64,000 bases of DNA, taken from assembly GCA_016702545.1 (NCBI GenBank), contig JADJDT010000005.1, forward strand, positions 62,001 through 126,000, written 5' to 3'. The notes under the pieces are model-generated. The model ran no database searches. It was given only the letters and a program-made list of their open reading frames with translations, and was not told the origin of the DNA. Both the position numbers and the translations under genes were made by a program. Shown here in pieces: positions 37,222 through 51,414 of the stretch. The stretch is from Pseudomonadota bacterium (lineage in GTDB: Bacteria > Myxococcota_A > Polyangia > GCA-2747355). Within the stretch, counting starts at the first letter, position 1; every line of letters begins with the position of its first letter.

Positions 37222-37375
37222 GGCGCACCCGTCCCTTTCGCCCCGATACTAGATCAGCTTTCCCGGTTGGCGGTCGAGGCGCCCGCGCGGCGCTTGAAAA
37301 CACCCTCTCTTTGACGGATGGTTCGGGCGGCCTGCTGGCCTGCGGGGCTGCCCGCGTGAGCGCGCGATCGATCCG

Positions 37376-37460
37376 GCCCGGGTGGTGGAACCGGCAGACA
37401 CGAGGGACTTAAAATCCCTTGCCCGTTCAGGGCGTGCGGGTTCGATTCCCGCCCCGGGCA
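37376..37460 (+). tRNA. tRNA-Leu (TAA)
   Basis: An 85-base cloverleaf with acceptor GCCCGGG/CCCGGGC, a long variable arm (class II), anticodon arm AGGGA-CTTAAAA-TCCCT (anticodon TAA, loop positions 34-36) and T arm GCGGGTTCGATTCCCGC. Discriminator A73, then CCG, so the full CCA is not encoded. uvrA starts 32 bases downstream, close enough to share a transcript. The sharing is inferred. Confidence 0.95.
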
Positions 37461-37491
37461 CCGCGTGCAGCCCCATGCTAAAGGACCCGCC

Positions 37492-40409
<2,918 letters not shown>

Positions 40410-40744
40410 TCTACGAGCCCAGGCCGGGGCCGGAGGCGGGTCGCACGTCTTGCCGAGCGCCGCACCGGGCGCTGGTGCTACTCGAGGACGCCCCGTGGGC
40501 CCAGTGGGCACGCAGGCCCGGCCCGGGCTGGGGGGGGGCTGCGGACCAATGGGCGCGTTCGGCGCGACCCGACCGCGCTCTACCCCCGAGCCCCTCGGCT
40601 GGACTTCGGCGAAGCCTGCCGCATTGTCTGATCGGACTGGGTGCCGCACCCTCGTGCGGTTCCGGGTTCTAACCGCAGGTCTCGCAGAGTGCCCATCACA
40701 CTGAGGGCACCTCGGAGCACGTGGGTCTCTCGCGCACGCTATGT
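40410..40744. other. 335-bp stretch without a recognisable gene
   Basis: Lies between convergent uvrA and the low-GC orphan gene. No protein motif, tRNA or clear terminator. It contains a nine-base G tract (about 40522-40530), and short GC-rich inverted segments. Base composition falls toward the orphan gene (bases 40690 onward). Confidence 0.4.
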
Positions 40745-41143
40745 TCAGAACAAGACCTGGGCGCCGGCCTGCTTGAAGGCGTTTCTTATCTCGGGAGTCC
40801 ACAGGTCTTGCTGCGTCGATCCCCCATAGACCACTGCCTGAAATCCTTTGATGGGTGCCGTGCCGTCCTTGAGCAGGACAAGAAGCCCGATGCTCTTGCC
40901 GCGCCACATCAAATCGGCGGCCGCAGCGATCCCGCCCGAAAAGGCCGCCACCATGATCTCAGCTGGCCCTATAGAGGGCGCGTACGGGACGAAGCTGACG
41001 CCCGCTCTTTGCGTCGCGACACTTATGGGCGCGCCGCTGATCGGAATCTTCTCTAGGCTGTCTATTCGACTGATCAACGTCGAGGTGCCGGCGGGAGGCC
41101 AGCCTGCCAACGGCACCATCGTATTTCCGCCTTGCCCTGCCAT
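40745..41143 (-). CDS. orphan small protein of unknown function, atypical composition
   Basis: A 132-residue protein with a strong start: ATG 41143 preceded by AAGGAGA at eight bases. It has no motif I recognise. Mostly beta-strand-like N-terminal part (MAGQGGNTMVPLAGWPPAG, IPISGAPISVATQRAGVSFV) and a Gly/Ala-rich amphipathic segment (IMVAAFSGGIAAAADLMW) before GKSIGLLVLLKDGTAPIKGF and a helical C-terminus TPEIRNAFKQAGAQVLF. No signal peptide. G+C is visibly lower (near 58 % by eye) than flanks, and codon choice differs, suggesting horizontal acquisition or recent origin. Isolated on the minus strand between uvrA and fumarase, so function cannot be inferred from neighbours. Confidence 0.65.
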   Translation of the reverse strand: MAGQGGNTMVPLAGWPPAGTSTLISRIDSLEKIPISGAPISVATQRAGVSFVPYAPSIGPAEIMVAAFSGGIAAAADLMWRGKSIGLLVLLKDGTAPIKGFQAVVYGGSTQQDLWTPEIRNAFKQAGAQVLF

Positions 41144-41407
41144 TGTCGTGTCTCCTTGTGCTGATTTCGAGCATCGCCGCGAGGCACCGATCGCATTGGG
41201 GACCGCGCCAGGCTCAGAGTGACGCGTCGCGCGTCGCGTGCCCCAACCTTCCACCCGACCAAGGGCACCACTGTAGCAGGGCCGCGGAAGGTGGGTACCC
41301 CGCCCTGGAACCACGCTCCCCTGCGCTCACCGCCAGGACCGACGCAGTGTAAGAGGCTGGCTCTCCGACCCTGCCTGGGGCTACAAACGCGGCGGAGGGC
41401 TCTGCGC

Positions 41408-43039
<1,632 letters not shown>

Positions 43040-43133
43040 GCGCGACGGTCCCTTAGCCGACGGCGGCCGTCAGACCCATTTCTTCCATTCAAGCAATACC
43101 ACTCCATCTGCCCGTAGACACACAGCCATTGCA

Positions 43134-43143
43134 TTGAATTCAA
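43134..43143. promoter_or_regulatory. palindrome and repeated ATTCAAGC upstream of the HipA-like gene
   Basis: TTGAATTCAA is a perfect 10-base palindrome. ATTCAAGC occurs at 43087-43094 and again at 43138-43145, overlapping it. The region (43060-43198) is much richer in A+T than its surroundings. It could be an operator for the helix-turn-helix in the HipA-like protein itself. Confidence 0.3.
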
Positions 43144-43163
43144 GCTCATAACGTCGACAGGAC

Positions 43164-43191
43164 TTGCGCCTTTCGATTCCTCATGTATTCA
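43164..43191 (+). promoter_or_regulatory. possible promoter giving a leaderless HipA-like mRNA
   Basis: TTGCGC (43164-43169) and TATTCA (43186-43191), spaced 16 bases, end just before ATG 43199. There is no Shine-Dalgarno sequence before this ATG, so transcription starting near 43198 would give a leaderless message. Weak match; inferred. Confidence 0.3.
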
Positions 43192-43198
43192 TATAACC

Positions 43199-44551
43199 AT
43201 GCACACCCGACGCAACGCGACGCCCGACGCGCCAGAGGAGCCGGTCCGGCGGCTGCTGGCGGCGCTCGGCGCCGGGCAGCTCGGCTCGGCGGAGCTGCAG
43301 CGACGGCTGGACTGCAGCCAACCGACGGTGTCGCGGCTGCTGCGCCGGGCCGGCGGCGCCGTGGTGGCGCTCGGGCGCGGCCGGGCCACGCGCTACGCGG
43401 CGGCTCAGGAGGTCTTCGGTAGCGGGCTATCGCAGCCGATCTATCTCGTCGGCGAATCGGGAGCGGTCGCCGAGGTGGGACGACTGCGGGCCTTGCTCGG
43501 CGGTGGCTACGTCGTCGAGGCTCCAGGGGGGCCCTTCTGGCTACTGGGTGCGGCGGGGACGGGTGTTTTCGAGTCCCTCCCCTACTACCTCTTCGACGCC
43601 AGGCCGGCGGGCTTTCTGGGGCGACAGATCGCGCGGGCGCTGGCCGGCGCCTGGGGCGCTCCACCCGATCCGCGTGATTGGACCGACGCCCACATCGGCG
43701 TGTATTTGCTGCGCGAGGGCCACGACCTGCCGGGCAATGTCGTGCTGGGTGAGGCCGCTGCCCAACGCGTGCATCAGTTGCCTCCGACCCCGGTGAGCGA
43801 TCGGGCCATCGCGTATCCGCGGCTCGCAGCCGCGGCCCTCTCCGACGCCCTGCCGGGGTCTTCGGCCGCTGGCGAGCAGCCGAAGTTCCTCGCGCAGCAC
43901 GCCGAGGTCGGGCCCGTGATCGTCAAGTTCTCGCCGAGCGGCGACAGCGTCGACGCCGTCCGTTGGCGTGATCTCCTACGTGCCGAGCACCACGCGCTGG
44001 AGCTGCTGCGCGCCCAGGGCATCCCTGCCGCGCTCACCTCGTGCCACAACTTCGACGGTCGCACCTTCCTCGAAGGGCAGCGCTTCGACCGCTGCGGGGT
44101 GCAGGGGCGTCGACCGGTGATCTCCCTAGCGATGGTCGACGCCGAATATGCCGGGGAAGGCCACGGCTGGACGCGCATCGCCGCGGCGTTGCAGCGCGCC
44201 GGGCGCATCGGCGCGGCGTCGTTCGCGAGCATCGTCTGGGCCGAGACCTTCGGCTGCTGGATCGGCAATACGGACATGCACGCCGGCAACATCAGTCTGG
44301 GGCCGAGCGCCGACGGCTTCGCGCTCTTGCCGCTCTACGACATGTTGCCGATGGCCCTCGCCCCGGAGCGCGGCGAGCTGCTCCAGCGCCCGCTCACCCC
44401 GCCGCTGCGGACGCCTGCCAACGAAGGCGTGTGGGAAGAGACCCGGCGCGCCGCAGAGGCCTACTGGGGTCGCGTGGCCCACGACCCCCTGCTCTCCCCC
44501 GCCTTTCGCAACCTCGCCGGCGAGGCCGCGGTGAGCCTGAGGCGCTGGGCG
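43199..44551 (+). CDS. HipA-family kinase with N-terminal HTH (YjjJ-like), stop codon not found
   Basis: About 451 residues expected. Residues ~12-70 form a winged helix (SAELQRRLDCSQPTVSRLLRRAG), followed by the HipA kinase fold: LPYYLFDARPAGFLGRQIA in parts, GEQPKFLAQ, VIVKFSP (ATP-binding Lys), SLAMVDAEYAGEG, and the catalytic loop IGNTDMHAGNISL (~355-367) followed by LLPLYDMLPMAL. This layout matches the single-gene HipA-type toxin YjjJ of E. coli rather than HipAB. No hipB-like gene adjoins. After RRWAG the frame enters a 93-base purine-only tract and continues to no plausible stop, so the true 3' end is uncertain and placed where the fold ends. Confidence 0.85.
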
Positions 44552-44643
44552 GGGGGAGGAAGGAAAGGGGGGGGGGGGAGAGAAGGGGGAGAAAGAGGGG
44601 AGAGAAAAAAAAAGAAAAGAAAAGAAAGAGGGGGAAAAAAAAA
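44551..44643 (+). repeat. 93-nt uninterrupted purine tract between convergent genes
   Basis: Every base from 44551 to 44643 is A or G on the plus strand: first G-rich with a run of twelve G, then A-rich with runs of nine A and AAAAG/AAAGA units. The neighbours are convergent (HipA-like and epmA), and neither gene's normal end survives cleanly beside it. It may form triplex or slipped DNA, or may be a badly sequenced terminator/gap region. Confidence 0.9.
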
Positions 44644-44663
44644 CCCAGGCGCGGCAGGAGCGC

Positions 44664-45940
44664 TCACAGCTCGGCGGGGTGAAGGCGACGGTTTCGTCGA
44701 TGTGGCTGGCGCCGCTGAGCAGCAGCAGCAGGCGGTCGATGCCGAGGGCGATGCCGCTGCTGGGGGGCATGCCCTTGTTCAGTGCCTCGATGAAACGCGC
44801 GTCGATCGGGTAGACGGGCAGCCCGCGGCGCGCGCGCAGCGCCTGGTCCTCGCGCAGCCGGGCGTGCTGCTCGACGGGATCGGTCAGCTCCTCGAAGGCG
44901 TTGGCCAGCTCGACGCCGGCCAGGTAGAGCTCGCAGCGCCGCGCCAGCGTCGGGTCGCCCGGATGGCGGCGGGCCAGCGCGGCCAGCGGCGCCGGGAAGT
45001 CGGTGAAGAAGACGGCGCCCAGCGTCGCCAGCGCCGGCTCGATGCGCTCGACGACGATGCGCGAGAAGACCTCGTCGTAGTCGGCCTCGGCGGCGAAGGG
45101 GCCGATCCCCGCGGCCAGGGCCGCCTCGCGCAGCGTCGCGACCTGATCGATCGGGCCCCTCAGCCGCAGCCCGGCGAGCTCGCGCAGCGCCTGCGGCACG
45201 CTGAGCCGCACGAAGGGCTGCGCCAGGTCGAGCTCGCGACCGCCCCAGCGCAGGCGCAGCGTGCCGGCCACCTCCTGCGCAACGTCCCGCAGCAGGGCCT
45301 CCGTCAGCGCCTGCAGCGCCTCGAGCTCGTCGTAGGCCTGGTACCACTCGAGCAGGCAGAACTCGTTGAGGTGCAGCGGTCCGCGCTCGTCGCCGCGCCA
45401 GCAGCCGCCGAGGAAGTAGATCTGCTCGAGGCCCGCCACCAGCAGCCGCTTGAGCTGGTACTCGGGCGAGGTGATCAGGTACCCCGCGCCGGCCGGCTCG
45501 GCCACGAGCTGGGGCTCGAGCCCCGGACACGCGACGCGCTGCGGGCTCTGGATCTCGACGAAGCCGCGCGCATCGAAGAAGCGCCGCACGGCCGCCAGGA
45601 GCTGCGCCCGTTGCCGCAAACGCTGCGTTCGACTCGCGGGCCCCTGGTTGAGGCGGTAATAGTCGGCACCGGGCGAGGGAAAGGGCTCGGCTCGGTGATA
45701 GGGTGTCAGCAGCTCGAGGGCGACGGCACGGGCCGGCCAGGCGCTGGCCAGCGCGATACGCACGATCTCACCGGGCGTGGGCAGCGGCAGCGGAGCCGCG
45801 ACCGCCACGCTCAGCTGGCCCGAGCGGTCGGCCAGCAGCAGCTCACGCCGCTCCCCCGCGACGGCGAGCACGCGCCCGCAGACGAAGGTCGCCCCCTGCG
45901 CCAGCCGCTCGCTATCGAGCTCGGCGCAAAGACAGCGCAC
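44664..45940 (-). CDS. epmA: EF-P lysine lysyltransferase EpmA with N-terminal OB domain
   Basis: Lysyl-tRNA-synthetase paralogue (PoxA/GenX) that ligates beta-lysine to EF-P. Class II motifs: FFDARGFVEIQSPQ (motif 1), ITSPEYQLKRLLVAGLEQIYFLGGCWRGDER in parts with EFCLLEWYQAY (motif 2), and SGIALGIDRLLLLLSGASHIDE (motif 3). Before it lies an OB-like segment (FVCGRVLAVAGERRELLLADRSGQL) absent from the E. coli enzyme but seen in some delta-type homologues. The start is unclear: GTG 45940 is used, but the frame is open to 46063 through a Ser-Ser-Ala repeat overlapping efp. The end is also disturbed: after AFTP one base is missing to read AEL and stop at 44664. Next to efp, its substrate gene. 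Confidence 0.88.
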
Positions 45941-45963
45941 GGCCTCCAGGGCCAGGGTATCAG

Positions 45964-45999
45964 CGCTCGACGCGCTCGACGCGCTCGACGCGCTCGACG
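45964..45999. repeat. four 9-bp tandem units CGCTCGACG beside efp
   Basis: Four perfect copies of CGCTCGACG; a fifth copy at 46022-46030 is part of the last codons of efp. If the upstream epmA start is used they encode Ser-Ser-Ala repeats. The unit is a multiple of three. Confidence 0.85.
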
Positions 46000-46008
46000 T
46001 GCGCCGCC

Positions 46009-46572
46009 TCAGCGCTTCACGCGCTCGACGTAGCTCCCGGTGCGGGTGTCGATCTTGAGCCATTCGCCCTTCTCGATGAAGAGCGGCACGTTGATCACCG
46101 CGCCGGCCGAGAGCCGCGCCTGCTTGGTCGCCCCGGTCGCCGTGTCACCGCGGAAGCCCGGATCCGTCTCGACGACCTCGAGCGTGACGAAGTTGGGCAG
46201 CGTGAGGTCCACGGGGCGATCGGCGAAGAAGATCACCGAGACCTCGAGGTTGTCCGAGAGGTACTTGGCGCTGTCGCCGACGACCTCGCCCGGCACGAAC
46301 ACCTGGTCGTAGTTCTGCTGGTCCATGAAGCAGTAGTTCTCGCCCTCTTTGTAGAGGAACTGCATCTGGCGCTCGTCGATGTTGGCGGGCTCGAGCTTCT
46401 CGCCCGAGCGGTAGGTCTTGTCCAGCACCGAGCCGGTCAGCATGTTCTTCACGCGCGCCCGCGTGAAGGCCACCCCCTTGCCCGGCTTGACGAACTGAAA
46501 GTCGACGATGATGTAGGGCTGGCCGTCGATCAGGACCTTCAAGCCCTTGCGAAAATCGGAGGTATCGTACAT
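46009..46572 (-). CDS. efp: elongation factor P
   Basis: Rescues ribosomes stalled at polyproline. 187 residues, normal for the family. Domain I has VDFQFVKPGKGVAFTRARVKN with Lys32 at the loop tip, the residue that EpmA lysylates, and the PGKG context is the lysylated rather than rhamnosylated (Arg) type. The C-terminal OB domain shows FVTLEVVETDPGFRGDTATGATKQA in parts and VPLFIEKGEWLKIDTRTGSYVERV, the EF-P signature. ATG 46572 has GAGGGAG just upstream. The gene precedes epmA on the same strand; EpmB (lysine 2,3-aminomutase) is not in the window. Diverges from ychF. Confidence 0.97.
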   Translation of the reverse strand: MYDTSDFRKGLKVLIDGQPYIIVDFQFVKPGKGVAFTRARVKNMLTGSVLDKTYRSGEKLEPANIDERQMQFLYKEGENYCFMDQQNYDQVFVPGEVVGDSAKYLSDNLEVSVIFFADRPVDLTLPNFVTLEVVETDPGFRGDTATGATKQARLSAGAVINVPLFIEKGEWLKIDTRTGSYVERVKR

Positions 46573-46746
46573 GCGCTCCCTCGTTGCCGCGGCGCAGTAG
46601 AGCAACTCGCCCTCGGGCTGTCAATCGTCGCTGCTGGCCGTTGCTGTGGCTGGCCGGCGTGGCTGCGAGCCGCGTCGCTGCTGGACGGGCCGCGCGCGCT
46701 GCTGTACACGTCACGGGCCGCGCGGGCGGCGGCAGGAGGTGGGGCG

Positions 46747-47787
<1,041 letters not shown>

Positions 47788-48292
47788 CGTGTGAAGCGCC
47801 GGGGGTTCGCTGCTATAGCGGGCCTCGGTGCGGCGGCTCCCCCTTCAGCCACCTCGGCAACGCGGGCGGCCGGTCGCCCGCTTCAGGTCCCGTGCTTCCT
47901 TGGCATCTCCGTGGCCCCTGTCTGCGGCGCGTGCTGCGGACCGCGCAGCTGGCGGACGGGCCAAGGGCTCGGAATCCACGAACCGGGGGGAGACCCAATG
48001 GGGCATACGCTTCGAACCAGACCATCGGCTCCAGCTCACTCGCGAGGGGCGGGACTGCTTGCGTGCCTGACCGGCACCTCGCTCCTGCTACTCCATCCGC
48101 AGGCCGGGATGGCGTTTACGCGGCTAGGGCAGCGGGGTACCCGACAGGAGCGGGCCGTGGAAGCTTCCGGAGCAGCGGGCAGAAGAGAAGGCTGCCCGCA
48201 CTTCAAAAGCTCGAATTCGCACGGCCTTCAATCAGGCCAGGAAGAGCGGATACGCCGAGCTGAGGATCATTGCAAAAAGAGACATCTCGGCC
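47788..48292. other. 505-bp stretch without a convincing gene
   Basis: Between ychF and the orphan gene at 48293. The best candidate is an ATG at 47998 with GGGGGAGA upstream and a short hydrophobic leader (LLACLTGTSLLLL), but its third-codon positions are not GC-biased and it runs into the next gene out of frame. Base composition is lower in G+C than the flanks. Confidence 0.4.
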
Positions 48293-48772
48293 ATGACGGA
48301 CCCGCAAAATCAACCAGGATCGTCGGCGGACACCACCACGGGCGACGCGAGGCAGCTGAGCACCTCGCGCGCTGCCCGATTTTGGCTTGCGCAGGCGGCC
48401 AAACTCGTCGAGAGAGGGGACGCCATGGGGGTGCCGATACCCAGCCAGGCGGTGAAGCGGGCACAGACGGGCCTTGGGTTGGTCACGAGCAGGTGGACTC
48501 ACGCGCTACAAGACCTCATTGAGGAGAACAAATTGCCAGCTGGTTCTCTCCGTGGCGCGGCCAGAGAGCTTCGCGCTCTGGAGAGGTGGCACAAGCAGGA
48601 CAGGTCGTCCAAGCGTGGGCGCGGGCCCTTGTTTGGGACGGCCAGGCCGGCGGCCGACCGCGCGCCATCGCATGGTCCCGAGATTGGGAGTCGTGAATGG
48701 GTTTTGCGCCGGATCTCGAACACGCGGAAAGCCCTCGCGGGCAAAGCCGCCGCCCCCGCCCCCCCTCGCTAG
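48293..48772 (+). CDS. orphan hypothetical protein
   Basis: A 159-residue protein not assigned to a family. The first ~30 residues are polar (MTDPQNQPGSSADTTTG), then amphipathic helices: ARFWLAQAAKLVERGD, PSQAVKRAQTGLGLV, WTHALQDLIEENKLPAGSLRGAARELRALERW in parts, and a basic C-terminal region (RSSKRGRGPLF, VLRRISNTRKALAGKAA). No signal peptide or membrane helix. Weak AGAGA ribosome site upstream. Third-position codon bias is weaker than in neighbours, so it may be acquired or, less likely, spurious. No functional neighbour relation; RecD2 begins 291 bases downstream. Confidence 0.5.
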   Translation: MTDPQNQPGSSADTTTGDARQLSTSRAARFWLAQAAKLVERGDAMGVPIPSQAVKRAQTGLGLVTSRWTHALQDLIEENKLPAGSLRGAARELRALERWHKQDRSSKRGRGPLFGTARPAADRAPSHGPEIGSREWVLRRISNTRKALAGKAAAPAPPR

Positions 48773-49063
48773 CGCCCCTAGATCCGGCCCCACCTACGCT
48801 CCCCACCGTCAGCCGGCCCGCCTCGGCATGGCCTTCGTTTCGCCGCGATCGGGGCGAAGCGGTGGCGACCCGTCTGAGCGTCGACGCCTGGCTCGACAAA
48901 CGCAACCGCCGCGCCTCTCCGGCCGAGAACGCGCGGCATGCCGCCGTTGCTCGCCGCCCGCTCTCGTGATCGCCCCGTCGTGGGCGCCGACGGGCGCGCC
49001 CCTGCCGTCTCCGCCGGCGCGCACCGTTTCGGGCCCTTCCCTGCCCTGCTAGGATGCCGCGGC

Positions 49064-51289
49064 ATGTCTGGCCACCGTCATCGCGCCGAGCCGCCGGTCG
49101 GCGATCCCTCCGACGTGGTCGAGGGTGCGCTCGAGCGCGTGGTCTACTGCAACGAGGAGACGGCCTGGAGCGTGGTGCGGATCGCCGTGCCGCAAGAGCG
49201 GCGGACGGTCACGGCCGTCGGCAGCCTGCTCGGCATCCAGCCCGGCGAGAACCTGCGGCTGCGCGGTTGGTGGGTCCACGACCGCAAGTACGGCGAGCAG
49301 TTCCGCGTGCACAGCTACCTCACGATTCAGCCCTCCACCCTGGTCGGCATCGAGAAGTACCTGGCCTCGGGCCTGGTGCCGGGGCTGGGGCGCGCCATCG
49401 CCGCGCGCCTGGTCGAGCGCTTCCAGCTCGAGACCCTCGACGTGATCGAGAAGCAGCCCGAGCGGCTGCGCGAGGTCGAGGGCATCGGGCCGGTGCGCTC
49501 GCTGCGCATCCGCGAGGCCTGGCTCGAGCAGCGCGCGATCAAGGAGGTGATGATCTTCTTGCAGTCGCACGGCGTCTCGACCGCCTACGCGGTGCGCGTC
49601 TTCAAGCAGTACGGCGCGCGCGCGATCGCCGTCGTGCGCCAGAACCCCTACCAGCTCGCCTCCGACGTGCTCGGCATCGGCTTCAAGAGCACCGACAAGA
49701 TCGCCGCCTCGCTCGGCATCCCGCGCGACTCGCCGCAGCGCGCCGAGGCCGGCGTGCGCTATCTCTTGGGCGAGCTGGCCGACCAGGGCCACGTCTTCTT
49801 CCCGCACGAGCGCCTGGTGGCGGCCGCCACGCAGCTGCTGGAGCTCGACGTGCTGCCGGTCGAGCAGGCGATCGCCGCGCAGCTCGCGGCCGGGGCGCTG
49901 GTGCGCGAGCCGCTGCCGGACGACGACGCGATCTATCTCAAGGCCTTGCACCTGGCCGAGAGCGGGGCCGCGGCGCGCCTGCGGGCCCTCGGCGAGCTGC
50001 CGCTGCCCACGCTGGCGGGCGGCGCGGCGGCGGCGATCGAGGGCTTCGAGCGCCAGCGCGGCCTCGCCCTGGCCGACCAGCAACGCCAGGCCGTCGAGCA
50101 AGCGACCCAGCGCAAGGTGCTGGTGATCACGGGGGGCCCGGGCACCGGCAAGACCACCATCGTCAACGCGATCCTCCGCCTGCTCGAACAGCACGAGCGA
50201 CGCCTCGTGCTCTGCGCCCCGACCGGTCGCGCGGCCAAGCGGCTGACCGAGACCACCGGCCACGAGGCGCGCACGATTCACCGCCTGCTCGAGTTCTCGC
50301 CGCGCACGCAGCGCTTCGAGCGCAACAGCCAGCAGCCGCTGGAGGCCGACACGCTGATCGTCGACGAGGCCTCGATGATCGACATCGTGCTCTTCCACGC
50401 GCTGGTCCAGGCGCTGCCGCCCGCCGCGCAGCTGATCGTCGTCGGCGATGTCGACCAGCTCCCCTCGGTGGGGCCCGGCAACGTGCTGCGCGACCTGATC
50501 GCCTCGGGCTGGGCCGGCGTCGTCAGGCTGACCGAGATCTTTCGCCAGGCGCAGCGCAGCCAGATCGTGGTCAATGCTCACCGCATCAACCGCGGCGAGC
50601 TGCCGCCGACCAGCGGCGAGCAGGAGGCCGGCGAGCTGAGCGACTTCTACTTCATCGAGCGCCACGAGCCGGAGCAGATCCTCGCCACGATCAAGGATCT
50701 GGTGGCGCAGCGCATCCCCCGCCGCTTCGCGGTCGATCCGACCCTCGACATCCAGGTGCTGACACCGATGCGCAAGGGCCTGCTCGGCGTGATCAACCTC
50801 AACGCCGAGCTGCAGGCCCTGCTCAACCCCGAGGGCCCCGCGCTGGTGCGTGGCAGCCGCCTGCTGCGCGTCGGCGACAAGGTGATGCAGCTGCGCAACA
50901 ACTACGACCTCGACGTCTTCAACGGCGACATCGGCCGCGTGACGTCGATCGACGAGGAGGAGCAACAGCTCGGCGTCAGCTACGACGAGCGCCTGGTGCG
51001 CTACGAGCACGGCCAGCTCGACGAGCTGGTGCTGGCCTACGCCTGTTCGATCCACAAGGCCCAGGGCAGCGAGTACCCGGTGGTGGTGCTGCCGCTGCAC
51101 ACGCAGCACTACGCGATGCTGCAGCGCAACCTGCTCTACACCGGCATCACGCGCGCGCGGCGCCTGGTGGTGATCGTCGGCAGCCGCAAGGCGCTCGGCC
51201 TCGCCGTCCGCAACGACCGCGTCGAGCAGCGCTGCAGCCGGCTGGGCGCTCGGCTGCAAGCCGCAGATGCGGAGGAGACAAGCGCGTGA
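49064..51289 (+). CDS. recD2: RecD2-type SF1B DNA helicase
   Basis: 5'-to-3' helicase of the RecD2 group, 741 residues, not part of RecBCD. The long N-terminal region has helix-hairpin-helix motifs (SGLVPGLGRAIAARLV, VEGIGPVRSLRIR) and VLGIGFKSTDKIA. Helicase motifs: I TGGPGTGKTTIV (356-367), Ia CAPTGRAAKRLTE, II IVDEASMIDI, III GDVDQLPSVGPG, IV LTEIFRQAQ, V/VI AYACSIHKAQGSEYP and LLYTGITRARRLV, all intact. The ATG at 49064 is chosen because the conserved N terminus (VVEGALERVVYCNEETAWSV) follows directly. Implicated by family in resistance to DNA damage and replication-fork stress. Followed by a convergent tRNA-Arg. Confidence 0.95.
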   Translation: MSGHRHRAEPPVGDPSDVVEGALERVVYCNEETAWSVVRIAVPQERRTVTAVGSLLGIQPGENLRLRGWWVHDRKYGEQFRVHSYLTIQPSTLVGIEKYLASGLVPGLGRAIAARLVERFQLETLDVIEKQPERLREVEGIGPVRSLRIREAWLEQRAIKEVMIFLQSHGVSTAYAVRVFKQYGARAIAVVRQNPYQLASDVLGIGFKSTDKIAASLGIPRDSPQRAEAGVRYLLGELADQGHVFFPHERLVAAATQLLELDVLPVEQAIAAQLAAGALVREPLPDDDAIYLKALHLAESGAAARLRALGELPLPTLAGGAAAAIEGFERQRGLALADQQRQAVEQATQRKVLVITGGPGTGKTTIVNAILRLLEQHERRLVLCAPTGRAAKRLTETTGHEARTIHRLLEFSPRTQRFERNSQQPLEADTLIVDEASMIDIVLFHALVQALPPAAQLIVVGDVDQLPSVGPGNVLRDLIASGWAGVVRLTEIFRQAQRSQIVVNAHRINRGELPPTSGEQEAGELSDFYFIERHEPEQILATIKDLVAQRIPRRFAVDPTLDIQVLTPMRKGLLGVINLNAELQALLNPEGPALVRGSRLLRVGDKVMQLRNNYDLDVFNGDIGRVTSIDEEEQQLGVSYDERLVRYEHGQLDELVLAYACSIHKAQGSEYPVVVLPLHTQHYAMLQRNLLYTGITRARRLVVIVGSRKALGLAVRNDRVEQRCSRLGARLQAADAEETSA

Positions 51290-51298
51290 GACGAGCCG

Positions 51299-51375
51299 TG
51301 GTGCGCCCGGGGTGACTCGAACACCCGGCCTGCGGATTCGAAGTCCGACGCTCTATCCGACTGAGCTACGGGCGC
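51299..51375 (-). tRNA. tRNA-Arg (TCG) with encoded CCA
   Basis: The reverse complement folds as a cloverleaf: acceptor GCGCCCG/CGGGCGC, D arm AGCTCAGTCGGATAGAGC, anticodon arm CGGA-CTTCGAA-TCCG (anticodon TCG, decodes CGA), T arm GGGTGTTCGAGTCACCC, discriminator A. Unlike the other two tRNAs here, the 3' CCA (51299-51301) is encoded. It ends close to the recD2 stop, convergent. Confidence 0.95.
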
Positions 51376-51414
51376 AGCGAACGGCTGCAGTATCGATGGC
51401 GCCCGGCCCGAGCG

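Noticed and set aside
40522..40530. G-run as a quadruplex or origin feature
   Set aside because: Only one G tract of this length nearby; no DnaA boxes or paired G tracts were found.
44664..46033. Continuation of the HipA-like frame across the epmA region
   Set aside because: It is antisense to EpmA motifs 1-3; the HipA fold ends before 44551.
47998..48522. ATG with GGGGGAGA and a short hydrophobic leader
   Set aside because: Codon third positions lack the GC bias of real genes here and the frame overlaps the more plausible gene at 48293.
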